A stretch of DNA of 64,000 nucleotides from Bacteroidales bacterium (GTDB lineage Bacteria > Bacteroidota > Bacteroidia > Bacteroidales > Marinilabiliaceae), in the NCBI GenBank assembly GCA_024401355.1, contig JAKSLF010000010.1, forward strand, positions 24,548-88,547, given 5' to 3'. This document shows positions 49,279 through 57,798 of the stretch, one piece after another. Position 1 is the first letter of the stretch, and each line of letters begins with the position of its first letter. The translations under genes and the position numbers were made by a program. Under the pieces are notes generated by a model. That model saw only the letters and a program-made list of their open reading frames with translations, was not told where the DNA came from and ran no database searches.

Positions 49279-52044
49279 TTAGGCAGGGACGATAGCATCC
49301 TCGTTAGGGAACATGTGGAAACGTCCGACAGTATTATAGAGATTCATCTTATCATCGTAAGGGAAGAATTCGAGTTCGGTAGCACCGCTCTTGACCCTTC
49401 CGTTCTCGTAGGTCTCCTGCTGTTCAGGTCCGAGCTGTACGCCAGGGAACTTGACACCTTCGACCGTCTTGTCGACGCGGAAATTCTGAGTTTCGGCGAG
49501 AGCGAGGTCGGGAAGGAAAGTAAAATCATTGCTGGAAGCCGTAGCCTTCTGATAGATAAGGTCGCCACCGCCATGCAGACCCGCATTGGAGAGGTCGATA
49601 GTTGCGATAAAATTGGCACGTCCGTCGTAGGTAGGATAGCCTTCGTCGGGAGACTTAGCAACGAAGCCGAGAGAATTATCTTCTGGTCGGATGATGAGTT
49701 CGTGACGAATCTCTGGGAAGATGCCGGAAGTAAGGACACCATCGAACTTAGTGTTGGAGTAGCGGATATTATTCATATCGTTGAAGACGAACGGATCGAC
49801 CGTGAAGTAGAACTTATCGCGCTTATACTGACCGTCTTGAATGTAGTCGGCATCGAAATAGACCTTAGAATTGCCAGTAGAAGTGAGTTCAGGGTACTTA
49901 GGGTCGCGTCCGCGGAGACCGCTCTTGTTGTTAGGCAAGTCGATTTGGAGGTAGCCAGTAAGGTCGCAGATAGTATTCATTACAGGAGCCTTTTCGGGAG
50001 CGCCATATCTGTCGGCACCATTAGTATAGACCTTCATATCGAGGGACTTGATGCGCTTGAGCTCGATATTGTAATTGTCGTAGGAGAAGTAGAAATTCTC
50101 GCCCTTAAGTTCAGCCATACCGGCAACGACCATACCATTGAACTCGAAATCGCGATTCTTCTTGAGACGAATCTCTCCGTTGTCAGGGTGGAACTCGACA
50201 TTCTGGAAATCGGAGATAGAGACATTGGAGACACCGTAGAGCTTGATATCGTAGTTGCGGAGGTCGATGATACCATTGACAGCCTTATTAGTATAGTAGT
50301 ACTCATTTTCGGAAACGGTACGGCTCTCGAATATCATAACATCGTAGTCGACATCGGCGAGTCGTGGGTTGCGAAGTTTAGGGTTGAGACGCTTACGTTC
50401 GTCGGCAGCCTCGACCTCGGCCAGTCGGTTGTCGAGATAGTTGAAAAGACGCTGAGTAGGCTTTACCTCATCGGTAGCATCGTTGTAGTCGACAAAGCTA
50501 TCATAGGAATAAAGGAGCATCTGCTGTCGCATCTGATGAGCATCGAAGCCGAGATACTGAGCGAAAGCCTCGACAGTGAAAGGATAGCCGCCGTTGTACT
50601 TATAGAAATCCTTGATATTCTGGAATGGGTGGACCATAGCCATACCCTGAATCTGATTGTAGTCGGCCTGGCGATAGTAGTCGATAGACTCGAATCGGGC
50701 GAGACCCTGTGCAGCGCCCTCGACCATACCGAGAGTCATCTCGTTGCTATCGAGCTTCCACTTAATCTGTTCGACATCGAAAGTAACCTGATGATAAGTA
50801 TCGTAGTAGTTACTCTTTTCAAGCCCCTCACCACCACGAAGCATAGAAATCTCCTTAGTATTATCGTCGTAACGGAAGCGGAGGCCAGGATGCTGTATCT
50901 CACCATCGTTGAGGATGACATTGATGCGGACGCCGGTACCGTCGAGACGGTCGTGAGTGAGTCCGAAACTCTGTGCGCGAGCAACGATGAAGAGTGTATC
51001 CTTGCGGAATACAGAAAGCACGGCAGGATTCTGTGGAGTGCCGCTACCCTGGAACACCTTACCGACCTGCTCGAAACCGCCCTCGTAGTCGATATCCTTG
51101 AAGATATTCTTAACCACTCGACGTTCTTCGTCCTTAGTCTTGAACTTAGGGTAGCTCTGTCCGAGAGTACTCTTGGTAGGCACCACCTTATGTTCGATAC
51201 GACCGTAGAGAGGATAGTCGAAGTATTCGTTATTAATGAACTTAACGCTATCGATAGAGAAGAAGCTCTTAGTCATATCAATCTTATAGGTGCCGAACTC
51301 GGCATTGGTATGGCTACGTGAGAGACCGCAGCGTTCCCATGTGATGACACCATAATCGCCGACGAAACGCTTCTCGTCGAAATCGAGAGTACCTTCAGTC
51401 TCGACAATGTCGATACTATCGCCCTGAGCGAAACAAGCGATACGTGACTTAGGAATATCGATGTAGAGCTTAGCGCCCTCATTGCGGAAAGAGAGAGACT
51501 GGGCGTCGGACTTCCAGAGAGCGGTATTGGACTTGGCGAGAGCATCCTCCTGAAGGAAAGCATTTGTGGCGTTGAGGTAAGACTGAATCTTCTGTAGAGA
51601 GAACGACTTATTGCGGAGCTTTTCGCCCAGCACCTCGTGCCATACATTATAGTTGCGGTCGGCGATCTTGGCATCCGGCTTGCTGAGGAGCATCATAGTA
51701 GAGATGAGACCGTGATAGTCGGGGAAGGCGCGTGCCTTACGCTTCTTGAGAAGGTTGCAGTCGGCGATAATCTGTCCCTTACGGCTTTCGTCGAACTGTG
51801 GCGTATTCATGAACACCTTGAGAGTCTGTATAAACTCCTTGGCCTTCTTCTTGTCTTGAGATATCTTGAAGACCTCGTCCATCTGCTTTACGAACTCAGT
51901 CGGGTCGGAACTAAAATCGGTATTCTGCGCCTCGGCAGGACTGAACCCATCATGCAAGAACGCAACAGCCAGAGCAGCGACGGCAACGAGAGCCATAGCA
52001 CAACGGAGAATGGATGAACGCGAAAAACTTATATTATACGCCAT
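49279..52044 (-). CDS. N-terminal part of a very large exported beta-rich protein of unknown function
   Basis: A 921-codon frame with a signal peptide (residues 1-40, ending FSPAEAQ). Residues 40-170 are helical; the rest is rich in short beta strands with repeated patterns such as LRNYDIKLYGVSNVSISDFQ and FKFEFNGMVVAGMAELKG-like pieces (the latter around residues 620-660), reminiscent of stacked beta-jelly-roll or beta-taco proteins of the envelope. I do not recognise the family. The frame ends with TAA after AIVPA and then continues open in the same frame for another 764 codons, so the gene is probably interrupted by a nonsense change (CAA, GAA or AAA to TAA). It follows prmA by 37 bases in the minus-strand series beginning with the LytS/LytTR pair. 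Confidence 0.75.
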   Translation of the reverse strand: MAYNISFSRSSILRCAMALVAVAALAVAFLHDGFSPAEAQNTDFSSDPTEFVKQMDEVFKISQDKKKAKEFIQTLKVFMNTPQFDESRKGQIIADCNLLKKRKARAFPDYHGLISTMMLLSKPDAKIADRNYNVWHEVLGEKLRNKSFSLQKIQSYLNATNAFLQEDALAKSNTALWKSDAQSLSFRNEGAKLYIDIPKSRIACFAQGDSIDIVETEGTLDFDEKRFVGDYGVITWERCGLSRSHTNAEFGTYKIDMTKSFFSIDSVKFINNEYFDYPLYGRIEHKVVPTKSTLGQSYPKFKTKDEERRVVKNIFKDIDYEGGFEQVGKVFQGSGTPQNPAVLSVFRKDTLFIVARAQSFGLTHDRLDGTGVRINVILNDGEIQHPGLRFRYDDNTKEISMLRGGEGLEKSNYYDTYHQVTFDVEQIKWKLDSNEMTLGMVEGAAQGLARFESIDYYRQADYNQIQGMAMVHPFQNIKDFYKYNGGYPFTVEAFAQYLGFDAHQMRQQMLLYSYDSFVDYNDATDEVKPTQRLFNYLDNRLAEVEAADERKRLNPKLRNPRLADVDYDVMIFESRTVSENEYYYTNKAVNGIIDLRNYDIKLYGVSNVSISDFQNVEFHPDNGEIRLKKNRDFEFNGMVVAGMAELKGENFYFSYDNYNIELKRIKSLDMKVYTNGADRYGAPEKAPVMNTICDLTGYLQIDLPNNKSGLRGRDPKYPELTSTGNSKVYFDADYIQDGQYKRDKFYFTVDPFVFNDMNNIRYSNTKFDGVLTSGIFPEIRHELIIRPEDNSLGFVAKSPDEGYPTYDGRANFIATIDLSNAGLHGGGDLIYQKATASSNDFTFLPDLALAETQNFRVDKTVEGVKFPGVQLGPEQQETYENGRVKSGATELEFFPYDDKMNLYNTVGRFHMFPNEDAIVPA

Positions 52045-52081
52045 AACAATGAATCAATTAATAAACCATAGCGACATTGGG

Positions 52082-52921
52082 CTATGCCTTCACAAGCATG
52101 AGTCCGTTCCAGTCGTTAATCTCTTTACGTTCTACGAGTGAAAGTCCGAAACGTTGTGCTTCGCGGACAACAATTTCGGCATCGGCAGTATAGAAACCGC
52201 TGAGGAACATCTGTCCGCCCGACTTGAGGCAGCGGGCATAGAAGTGCATATCGTTGACAAGGATATTCCTATTTATATTAGCAATCACCACATCGTAGAG
52301 AGGTTGCTGAGGAAGCACATCGGCACCGCCGAGAATTATGTTGATACCGTTGACGCCATTGAGAGCCACATTGTCGGTTGTATTGCGGTAGCACCATTCG
52401 TCGATATCGACACAATCGACCTCGCCCGAAAGACGAAGGCGAGCCATGATACCGAGAATGCCAGTGCCGCAGCCCATGTCGAGAATGCGCTTGCCGATAA
52501 AATCCTTCTCCATGAGATATTGGAGCATCATAGTGGTAGTCTCGTGATAGCCAGTACCAAAAGACATCTTAGGGTCGATAACAATCTCGTACTGCATGGA
52601 AGAGTCGGCCTCCTGGAAGGGGCTACGGATTCGACAGCGACCATCGATGACGATAGGCTTGAAATAGTTTTCCTCCCACTCCTTATTCCAGTCTTCATCC
52701 TCGACAACATCCTCGTCGAAAGAGAAAGAGACACCCTCGACAAGAGTCTGGAGAGAAGCGAGCGAGCCCTCGACATAATTAGCAATCTGTGCATATCCGA
52801 TGAAGCCATCGGGAGTTTCTTCGAAACTATCGAAGCCCAAATCGCCCATCTGCGCCATGAGAATCTGTGAAGCAGTCTCATCGTAAGGAGTGAGTCGTAT
52901 AGTAATCTTCTTGTATTGCAT
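52082..52921 (-). CDS. prmA: Ribosomal protein L11 methyltransferase
   Basis: Trimethylates ribosomal protein L11 using S-adenosylmethionine; cytoplasmic. The 279-residue protein has the N-terminal substrate-recognition domain, then the catalytic domain with DPKMSFGTGYHETT (about 117-130), the SAM motif ILDMGCGTGILGI (about 145-157) and the ANINRNIL active-site segment (about 210-217). Length is near the family norm. It lies 18 bases after the DUF2851 gene and 37 before the large exported protein, all in one orientation. Confidence 0.94.
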   Translation of the reverse strand: MQYKKITIRLTPYDETASQILMAQMGDLGFDSFEETPDGFIGYAQIANYVEGSLASLQTLVEGVSFSFDEDVVEDEDWNKEWEENYFKPIVIDGRCRIRSPFQEADSSMQYEIVIDPKMSFGTGYHETTTMMLQYLMEKDFIGKRILDMGCGTGILGIMARLRLSGEVDCVDIDEWCYRNTTDNVALNGVNGINIILGGADVLPQQPLYDVVIANINRNILVNDMHFYARCLKSGGQMFLSGFYTADAEIVVREAQRFGLSLVERKEINDWNGLMLVKA

Positions 52922-52939
52922 AGAATAGGTAGTTATCTG

Positions 52940-54253
52940 TTATAGTATATTATCGTCATTAAAATCCTTGCTGAGCAGGACGTGTCCCCAGCGACAGAGG
53001 AGGCACTTACGCTGTTCGCAATAATTATTGTAGAGGAGCATGAGAGCCTGTGCCTCGGCCTCGTTCTGTGGTTCGATGCCGCATTCGGTCCAACGCGCCA
53101 CCTTGCCATTCTTCTCCGTCGGCACGAAAGAGAGCATATTGAAGACATTGAGCTGTCCTTTCTGGTCGCCCAAGCGACGTGAATAGGCAAAGAGGAAAGG
53201 GATCACAGCATTGATGATAACCACACGGCGTGTGGAAATGCCGAGAGCCTTCTTCCTGCTGGCACGTGCTGGGTGCGAGAGTGAATAGTGAGAATCCCAA
53301 TAGTCAGATGCAGCTACATCGAGGCAATCCATAAGGCGTGAAGAATCGAGAGTGCGGAATACGCTTTCAAAATTGCCTGGACAGCGAGCCACGAGAGCGG
53401 CGACCTGGACAATCCTTATAGTCGGGAAATTGTCAGGGCGGAGACGAGCCATCTTCCACTCGCTCTGATCCATCGGTGAAAGCGAGAATTTGGAGCGGAG
53501 GAAATCATATTCGCGACAGAGGAGACGAGTATAGTCGTCGGGAGTCTCGGTTCCTTCAATAAACGGAGTGAGGAATCCGGCCTGTCCGAGGAGAAGAGCC
53601 TCCATCTGGAGTGGTTCGTTGTGCTTGAGAAGAATCTTGAGAGGAGTGGCAAGAGCCAGTCGTTCCATAGGCTGTCCATTGACATGTCCGCCCAGAGATC
53701 GGCACAGGAGCGTGAAGAACGTCTGGTCGAGATCGAAGGCAGTAAGCTGCATAATACGTTCGACACGTGCGTTGAACTCCTCGAAACGTTCCCATGTGAG
53801 ACGGTCGAGCCATGAATCGCGGTCGAGCTTAGTGAGAGTCGGCAATTCGCGTGCGCACCTTATGGTATTAGTGGAGCTCATAAGCGAATCGTAGCGAGAG
53901 AAAAGGTCGTCGGGGTAACGCAGGACGACCTCGGGCACTACCCTACCCTTGCTTGTTATTGCGGGGCGTCCGGTTGAGCGATGCACCACATGGAGAATAA
54001 CATTATCGTAGGAGGAGTCGCCGTCGTGATGATGGTGAAACCAGTCGTCGGCCTCGACATGCACCTCGACATTGCCAGCCCAGAGAGTATCGCCGATGCG
54101 CACCTGAGCATTGAAGAAATCGGGTCCGGCATCGGTGTTGAGCTTGCCGGGATTAACGACCTCGACAGGCTCGCCATCGGCAGTAGAGATACCTTCGGGA
54201 TAGAAGAGGCGATGGAGCCAGACATATTGGAGGAAACTCTCGGGAATCATCAC
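52940..54253 (-). CDS. DUF2851 family protein
   Basis: A 437-residue soluble protein of the DUF2851 family, widespread in Bacteroidetes and of unknown function. Typical features are the N-terminal VWLHRLFYP segment, the conserved LNTDAGPDFFNAQVRIGDTLWAGNVEVHV region (cited in part: AGPDFFNAQ, GNVEVHV) and a histidine-rich WFHHHHD near residue 90, which looks like a metal site. Near the C-terminus the cysteines in NYCEQRKCLLCRWG may bind a metal. The start codon overlaps the stop of the LytTR regulator by 4 bases, so the two are translationally coupled. Confidence 0.88.
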   Translation of the reverse strand: MMIPESFLQYVWLHRLFYPEGISTADGEPVEVVNPGKLNTDAGPDFFNAQVRIGDTLWAGNVEVHVEADDWFHHHHDGDSSYDNVILHVVHRSTGRPAITSKGRVVPEVVLRYPDDLFSRYDSLMSSTNTIRCARELPTLTKLDRDSWLDRLTWERFEEFNARVERIMQLTAFDLDQTFFTLLCRSLGGHVNGQPMERLALATPLKILLKHNEPLQMEALLLGQAGFLTPFIEGTETPDDYTRLLCREYDFLRSKFSLSPMDQSEWKMARLRPDNFPTIRIVQVAALVARCPGNFESVFRTLDSSRLMDCLDVAASDYWDSHYSLSHPARASRKKALGISTRRVVIINAVIPFLFAYSRRLGDQKGQLNVFNMLSFVPTEKNGKVARWTECGIEPQNEAEAQALMLLYNNYCEQRKCLLCRWGHVLLSKDFNDDNIL

Positions 54254-55044
54254 AGCACCCTCCCGTTCATGAGATTAGCGAACTCAGTCCTATACTTGTC
54301 GCCAACAGGCACACGAGTGCCATCGGAGAGTAGCAACTGACTGCGTTCGACACCGGTGATATACTTTGTGTTGACGATGAAAGACCTATGAAGGCGTACG
54401 AACAGCTTCTCGTCGAGCTTCTGCATAGCATCCTTGAGGCTCATGAGAGTGAGTACAGGTTTGACATCGCCATCGATATTGATGCGTATATAGTCCTTGA
54501 GTCCCTCGATATAAGTAATCTTAGACATCTCGATGCGGACCAGTTTATACTCACTCTTGACGAAGATAAAACCGTCGTCGGGTGAAGCATTATCAGTATT
54601 CCTAGTCTCAGTCTCCTTGCTAGCATTGTCGGCCGAAGCGACATTCAAAGCCAGTTGCTCGAGTTCGATAAGGCGTCGAGCCTTACCCACCGACTTAGCG
54701 AACTCCTCGTCGTCGAAAGGCTTGAGGAGATAGTCGACAGCATCGAGCCTAAAACCATCGAGAGCATACTCGGGGAAAGCCGTAGTAAAGATGACCTTAG
54801 GGAGAGTAGAAGCGCTATGGAGGGCCTTCATGAGCGTCAGTCCGGACATGCCAGGCATCTGTATATCGCAGAGGAGCAAGTCGACCCCTCCTGCGATGAT
54901 ACGTTCGAAAGCGTCCTTAGCGTTGGAGCAACGTCCGACGAGTTCGAGAAAAGGAGTCTGCAGAACATAGTCTGCGACAAGGTCGAGAGCGAGAGGTTCG
55001 TCGTCGACAACCAGTGTTCGTATATTAATTACGGTAGGTTCCAT
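54250..55044 (-). CDS. LytTR family response regulator, partner of the adjacent LytS-type kinase
   Basis: A 264-residue regulator. The receiver domain has Asp-14/Asp-15 (VVDDEP) and phospho-acceptor Asp-60 in LLCDIQMPGMSG; the LytTR DNA-binding domain fills residues about 160-260 (ITYIEGLKDYIRI, then FVRLHRSFIVN). It lies 24 bases after the sensor kinase gene and overlaps the DUF2851 gene, so kinase, regulator, DUF2851 and prmA very probably form one transcript. Its targets and signal are unknown. Confidence 0.92.
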   Translation of the reverse strand: MEPTVINIRTLVVDDEPLALDLVADYVLQTPFLELVGRCSNAKDAFERIIAGGVDLLLCDIQMPGMSGLTLMKALHSASTLPKVIFTTAFPEYALDGFRLDAVDYLLKPFDDEEFAKSVGKARRLIELEQLALNVASADNASKETETRNTDNASPDDGFIFVKSEYKLVRIEMSKITYIEGLKDYIRINIDGDVKPVLTLMSLKDAMQKLDEKLFVRLHRSFIVNTKYITGVERSQLLLSDGTRVPVGDKYRTEFANLMNGRVL

Positions 55045-55068
55045 AACATATTAGAGGGGAAGAAACAG

Positions 55069-56094
55069 TTATTTATTATTCGACACAGGGATTTCAATCT
55101 GTGCGACGAACGTGCCATGGTCAGTCGGTCCGGCATGAAACGAAGCCTTGTCGTCATAGATAATCTCAAGTCGCTTCACGAGGTTTTGTATGCCGATACC
55201 GGAATTGACCCTATCCTCGTCGTTGGCATCAGGCAGACCATTCTCGACACGGAAAACCAGTCGTCCATTGTCGATAGAGAGATTACCATTGATAAAACCC
55301 TTGCCATGCTTGTATGCATTCTCGACGAGTGGTATAAGCAGCAGAGGTGGCACACGGATACCCTCAACGTCGGGTGGTAGTGCGAGAGTCACCTTCATGC
55401 TATCGCCGATGCGCAACAGCATCAATTTATTATAGTTGCGGACGAAATCGATCTCCTTATCGAGATCCATCTCCTCGTCCATATTCTCATAGAGCACATA
55501 CCTCATCATCTTGGAGAGGCTATGGACAGCCTTCTGTGCGTCCTGTGGCGACTTGCCGATGAGGGCGTAGATGTTGTTGAGCGTATTGAAGAAGAAATGT
55601 GGCTGCATCTGATACTTGAGCATAGCGATTTCGGACTTAAGTTTCTCATTGGCCAGTTCTTCCCTTTCGCGTTCGGCGATGATGAATCGCTTAGAGTAGT
55701 AGGCAGCGAAAGCGGCGCCAATGCCCATGCCAGTATAGATGAGTCGGTAGTAGACATTCATCGTCTGCATCACAGCCGAACGTTCACGACGAGGACGTGG
55801 GAAGTAGGCATCATAGAGGATGCTGGAAACAGTCTCGATAGAGTCGTTGAGGAGAAAAATGCAGACATTGAATAGAATGAACCACAGATATTTCTTGCTA
55901 TAGAACAGGCGGTCGAGAGCGAAAAGGTAGTTGCCATAGAAAGCGACGAGCAATCCGAACACCATAACCCAGAAGTGTCGCATATATCTCATGGATAGTG
56001 ACATACTTTCGAGCTGTAGCGTCAGTGGGATAACGATCAGCACGACAAGAATGATAATGTGCACGACATATTCGGACTTGATTTTCTTCATCAT
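55069..56094 (-). CDS. LytS/YpdA-type sensor histidine kinase
   Basis: A 341-residue membrane kinase. About four hydrophobic segments lie in residues 10-140, without a large external domain. A short helical linker (EREREELANEKLKSEIAMLKYQ, residues 141-162, cited in part) leads to the His_kinase domain with phospho-acceptor His-166 in MQPHFFFNTLNNI. A GHKL ATPase domain follows (ENAYKHG as N-box; NSGIGIQNLVKRL as G-box). It phosphorylates the LytTR regulator encoded just behind it. A TATCTTTG promoter element lies about 46 bases before the ATG. The signal is unknown; envelope state is the usual input for this class. Confidence 0.92.
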   Translation of the reverse strand: MMKKIKSEYVVHIIILVVLIVIPLTLQLESMSLSMRYMRHFWVMVFGLLVAFYGNYLFALDRLFYSKKYLWFILFNVCIFLLNDSIETVSSILYDAYFPRPRRERSAVMQTMNVYYRLIYTGMGIGAAFAAYYSKRFIIAEREREELANEKLKSEIAMLKYQMQPHFFFNTLNNIYALIGKSPQDAQKAVHSLSKMMRYVLYENMDEEMDLDKEIDFVRNYNKLMLLRIGDSMKVTLALPPDVEGIRVPPLLLIPLVENAYKHGKGFINGNLSIDNGRLVFRVENGLPDANDEDRVNSGIGIQNLVKRLEIIYDDKASFHAGPTDHGTFVAQIEIPVSNNK

Positions 56095-56139
56095 AATCTA
56101 TTCAATTGAAGTGGCGTGCACAAGACGTGCGACGACAAG

Positions 56140-56147
56140 CAAAGATA
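56140..56147 (-). promoter_or_regulatory. Predicted -7 element of the lytS-type operon
   Basis: On the minus strand this reads TATCTTTG, an exact match to TAnnTTTG, about 46 bases before the ATG at 56094. Confidence 0.6.
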
Positions 56148-56192
56148 AGACTTTTCTGCCTAAAGACATGGGGAACGGGATATTTTTATATA

Positions 56193-56231
56193 AAAAAAAC
56201 AAAGGTCTCAAGTCGATGACTCAAGACCTTT
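56193..56231 (-). terminator. Terminator of tRNA-Pro
   Basis: On the minus strand AAAGGTCT (56231-56224) pairs with AGACCTTT (56208-56201), with further pairing inside, followed by GTTTTTTTT. It lies directly behind the tRNA. Confidence 0.85.
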
Positions 56232-56237
56232 AATTAG

Positions 56238-56312
56238 TCGGGGTACAAGGATTCGAACCTTGGACCCCCTGCTCCCAAAGCAGGTGCGCTAACCGGACTG
56301 CGCTACACCCCG
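56238..56312 (-). tRNA. tRNA-Pro (anticodon TGG)
   Basis: On the minus strand: acceptor CGGGGTG with TACCCCG, D stem GCGC/GCGC, anticodon stem CCTGC/GCAGG with loop TTTGGGA (anticodon TGG), T stem CAAGG/CCTTG with loop TTCGAAT. Discriminator A; no encoded CCA. Confidence 0.96.
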
Positions 56313-56372
56313 AACAATCTACTAAGCATTGTTTCCAGAAGCAAATCACGTACCTCCTTCTCAAATGCGATG

Positions 56373-56380
56373 CAAAGGTA
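56373..56380 (-). promoter_or_regulatory. Predicted -7 element of tRNA-Pro
   Basis: On the minus strand this reads TACCTTTG, an exact match to TAnnTTTG, about 60 bases before the tRNA. Confidence 0.6.
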
Positions 56381-56476
56381 GTCACTATTTTTTAATACGC
56401 AATAGCTTTGGCGGAAAAATTTGTCAAGGAGGTGCACTTTTTTATTTCATTAACATTAAAAGAGGAACAATGGGGG

Positions 56477-56484
56477 TATATTTG
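56477..56484 (+). promoter_or_regulatory. Predicted -7 element of the DUF1294 gene
   Basis: TATATTTG matches TAnnTTTG 31 bases before the ATG at 56516. It lies inside an upstream extension of the frame and so supports the downstream start. Confidence 0.6.
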
Positions 56485-56515
56485 CGGCAACAAACATAAA
56501 GAAGAAGAGGAAAAG

Positions 56516-56794
56516 ATGGAAAAAGCGGCATACATATATCTGGCGGTGATCAGCATTGTAGCCTTTGCGGCATACGGGATAGACAAGTACAAAGCGCGGC
56601 ATGGGAAATGGAGAATCCCCGAATCGACACTCATACTGCTAGCCGTTGCTGGAGGTTCGATTGGGGCGTTGGCAGGTATGAGAGTGTTTCGCCACAAGAC
56701 GAAGCATTGGAAATTCATCATCGGCATACCTATGATACTTATATTACAGATAGCATTGATAGCCTATTGTGTTTTTAACACAGGAGAACAGTAA
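56516..56794 (+). CDS. DUF1294 family small membrane protein
   Basis: A 92-residue protein with three hydrophobic segments: residues 5-18, 37-52 and 73-88. Between the first two is the DUF1294 signature YGIDKYKARHGKWRIPES, and GGSIGALAGMRVFRHKTKHWKF completes it (cited in part). The start is set at 56516 because a promoter element precedes it and the 36 residues before it in frame are hydrophilic and atypical. The family is found in many bacteria; its function is unknown. Confidence 0.85.
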   Translation: MEKAAYIYLAVISIVAFAAYGIDKYKARHGKWRIPESTLILLAVAGGSIGALAGMRVFRHKTKHWKFIIGIPMILILQIALIAYCVFNTGEQ

Positions 56795-56812
56795 GAAATG
56801 GCAGTTTTTTTG

Positions 56813-56820
56813 TAGCTTTG
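56813..56820 (+). promoter_or_regulatory. Predicted -7 element of the DUF4380 gene
   Basis: TAGCTTTG matches TAnnTTTG 32 bases before the ATG at 56853, and supports that start against an in-frame ATG at 56769. Confidence 0.6.
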
Positions 56821-56852
56821 CAAGAGTAAACACAAAAACCTTAAAATCTACT

Positions 56853-57704
56853 ATGAAACGAGTAATTCTACTTTTCACCCTGGCCATCATGGCCGTAGGC
56901 TTGTGCAGTGCACAGCCACCACACTTCAGATTCAAGAAAAACGACGAGAAGCGCTACACACTACGCCTCAACGAAGTAACAATGGACATTGACGCCAACA
57001 ATGGTGCTCGTATTGTATCGCTGAAACACGACACAACCGAAGTACTTTCGCAGATTAACTTTCCAAACATGTATGGCAGTACATTCTGGACAAGTCCACA
57101 GAAAGAGTGGAACTGGCCACCAGTATTTGAGCATGACATGGCACCATACACTGTCGAGCAGGATGGTGAGGCGATAGTGATGACAAGTCCGCTTTCGCAG
57201 AAGCTTCCATTGCGCATCAGCAAGCGCTTTGAAGTGGACTATGCCAATGAGTGCTTTGTAGTGACATACACAGTAAAGAACGAATCGGGCGAAGCGAGGA
57301 AAGTAGCTCCATGGGAGATCACACGAGTATTGGCCCAGGGGTCGATATACTTTGACGCGGACGTAAACAAGATAACACCTGCTGGACTGATGAACTTCGT
57401 CAAGAAAGACGGCTATGCGTGGTTTGACATTGACCACGTTGAGGGTCAGAACCGCAAGATAAACGCAGACGGCAAGGGATGGCTATCGTTTACGAACGGC
57501 AACCTCGTGCTGACAAAGAAATTTGAGGACCTGAATGCATCGGAGCCTGCACCTGACGAGGCAGAGATACAGGTATACGTGCATCAGGGCAACGCATACG
57601 TAGAGCTCGAGAGCCAGGGACGCTATACAGAACTCAAGCCGGGTGAATCGCTCGACTGGACAGTAATGTGGTATCTGACAACAAAAGACGCAGCCAAGAA
57701 GTAG
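56853..57704 (+). CDS. DUF4380 family exported protein (mutarotase-like fold)
   Basis: A 283-residue protein with a signal peptide (cleavage after GLCSAQ). The conserved core NGARIVSLKHDTTEVL (about 47-62) and NMYGSTFWTSPQKEWNWPP (about 68-86) identifies DUF4380. Proteins of this family are predicted to have the galactose mutarotase-like beta-sandwich and often occur near carbohydrate genes, but no reaction is established. The start at 56853 is preceded by its own promoter element. It ends at an intrinsic terminator and is convergent with the phenylacetate-CoA ligase gene. Confidence 0.8.
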   Translation: MKRVILLFTLAIMAVGLCSAQPPHFRFKKNDEKRYTLRLNEVTMDIDANNGARIVSLKHDTTEVLSQINFPNMYGSTFWTSPQKEWNWPPVFEHDMAPYTVEQDGEAIVMTSPLSQKLPLRISKRFEVDYANECFVVTYTVKNESGEARKVAPWEITRVLAQGSIYFDADVNKITPAGLMNFVKKDGYAWFDIDHVEGQNRKINADGKGWLSFTNGNLVLTKKFEDLNASEPAPDEAEIQVYVHQGNAYVELESQGRYTELKPGESLDWTVMWYLTTKDAAKK

Positions 57705-57732
57705 ACCTGAAGTAAAACCATAATAGAAAAAG

Positions 57733-57766
57733 AAAGGGGGACACACAGAAGTACGTCCCCTTTTTG
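57733..57766 (+). terminator. Intrinsic terminator of the DUF4380 gene
   Basis: GGGGAC (57737-57742) pairs with GTCCCC (57755-57760), extended by A-T pairs, followed by TTTTTG. Confidence 0.8.
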
Positions 57767-57798
57767 TTATTAGATACCCTCCGTCAGAGAGTTTGGTT

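Noticed and set aside
49279-49281. Genome-wide recoding of TAA as a sense codon
   Set aside because: Several intact genes of normal length here (for example siaB, siaC and the xylanase-esterase) end in TAA, so recoding in general is excluded; only a local event is plausible.
49156-51321. A 721-codon open frame on the plus strand
   Set aside because: It lies wholly opposite the large exported protein, which has a signal peptide and normal protein character. The antisense frame is low-complexity (Val, Ile, Glu, Ser, Leu) and arises from the codon bias of the sense strand.
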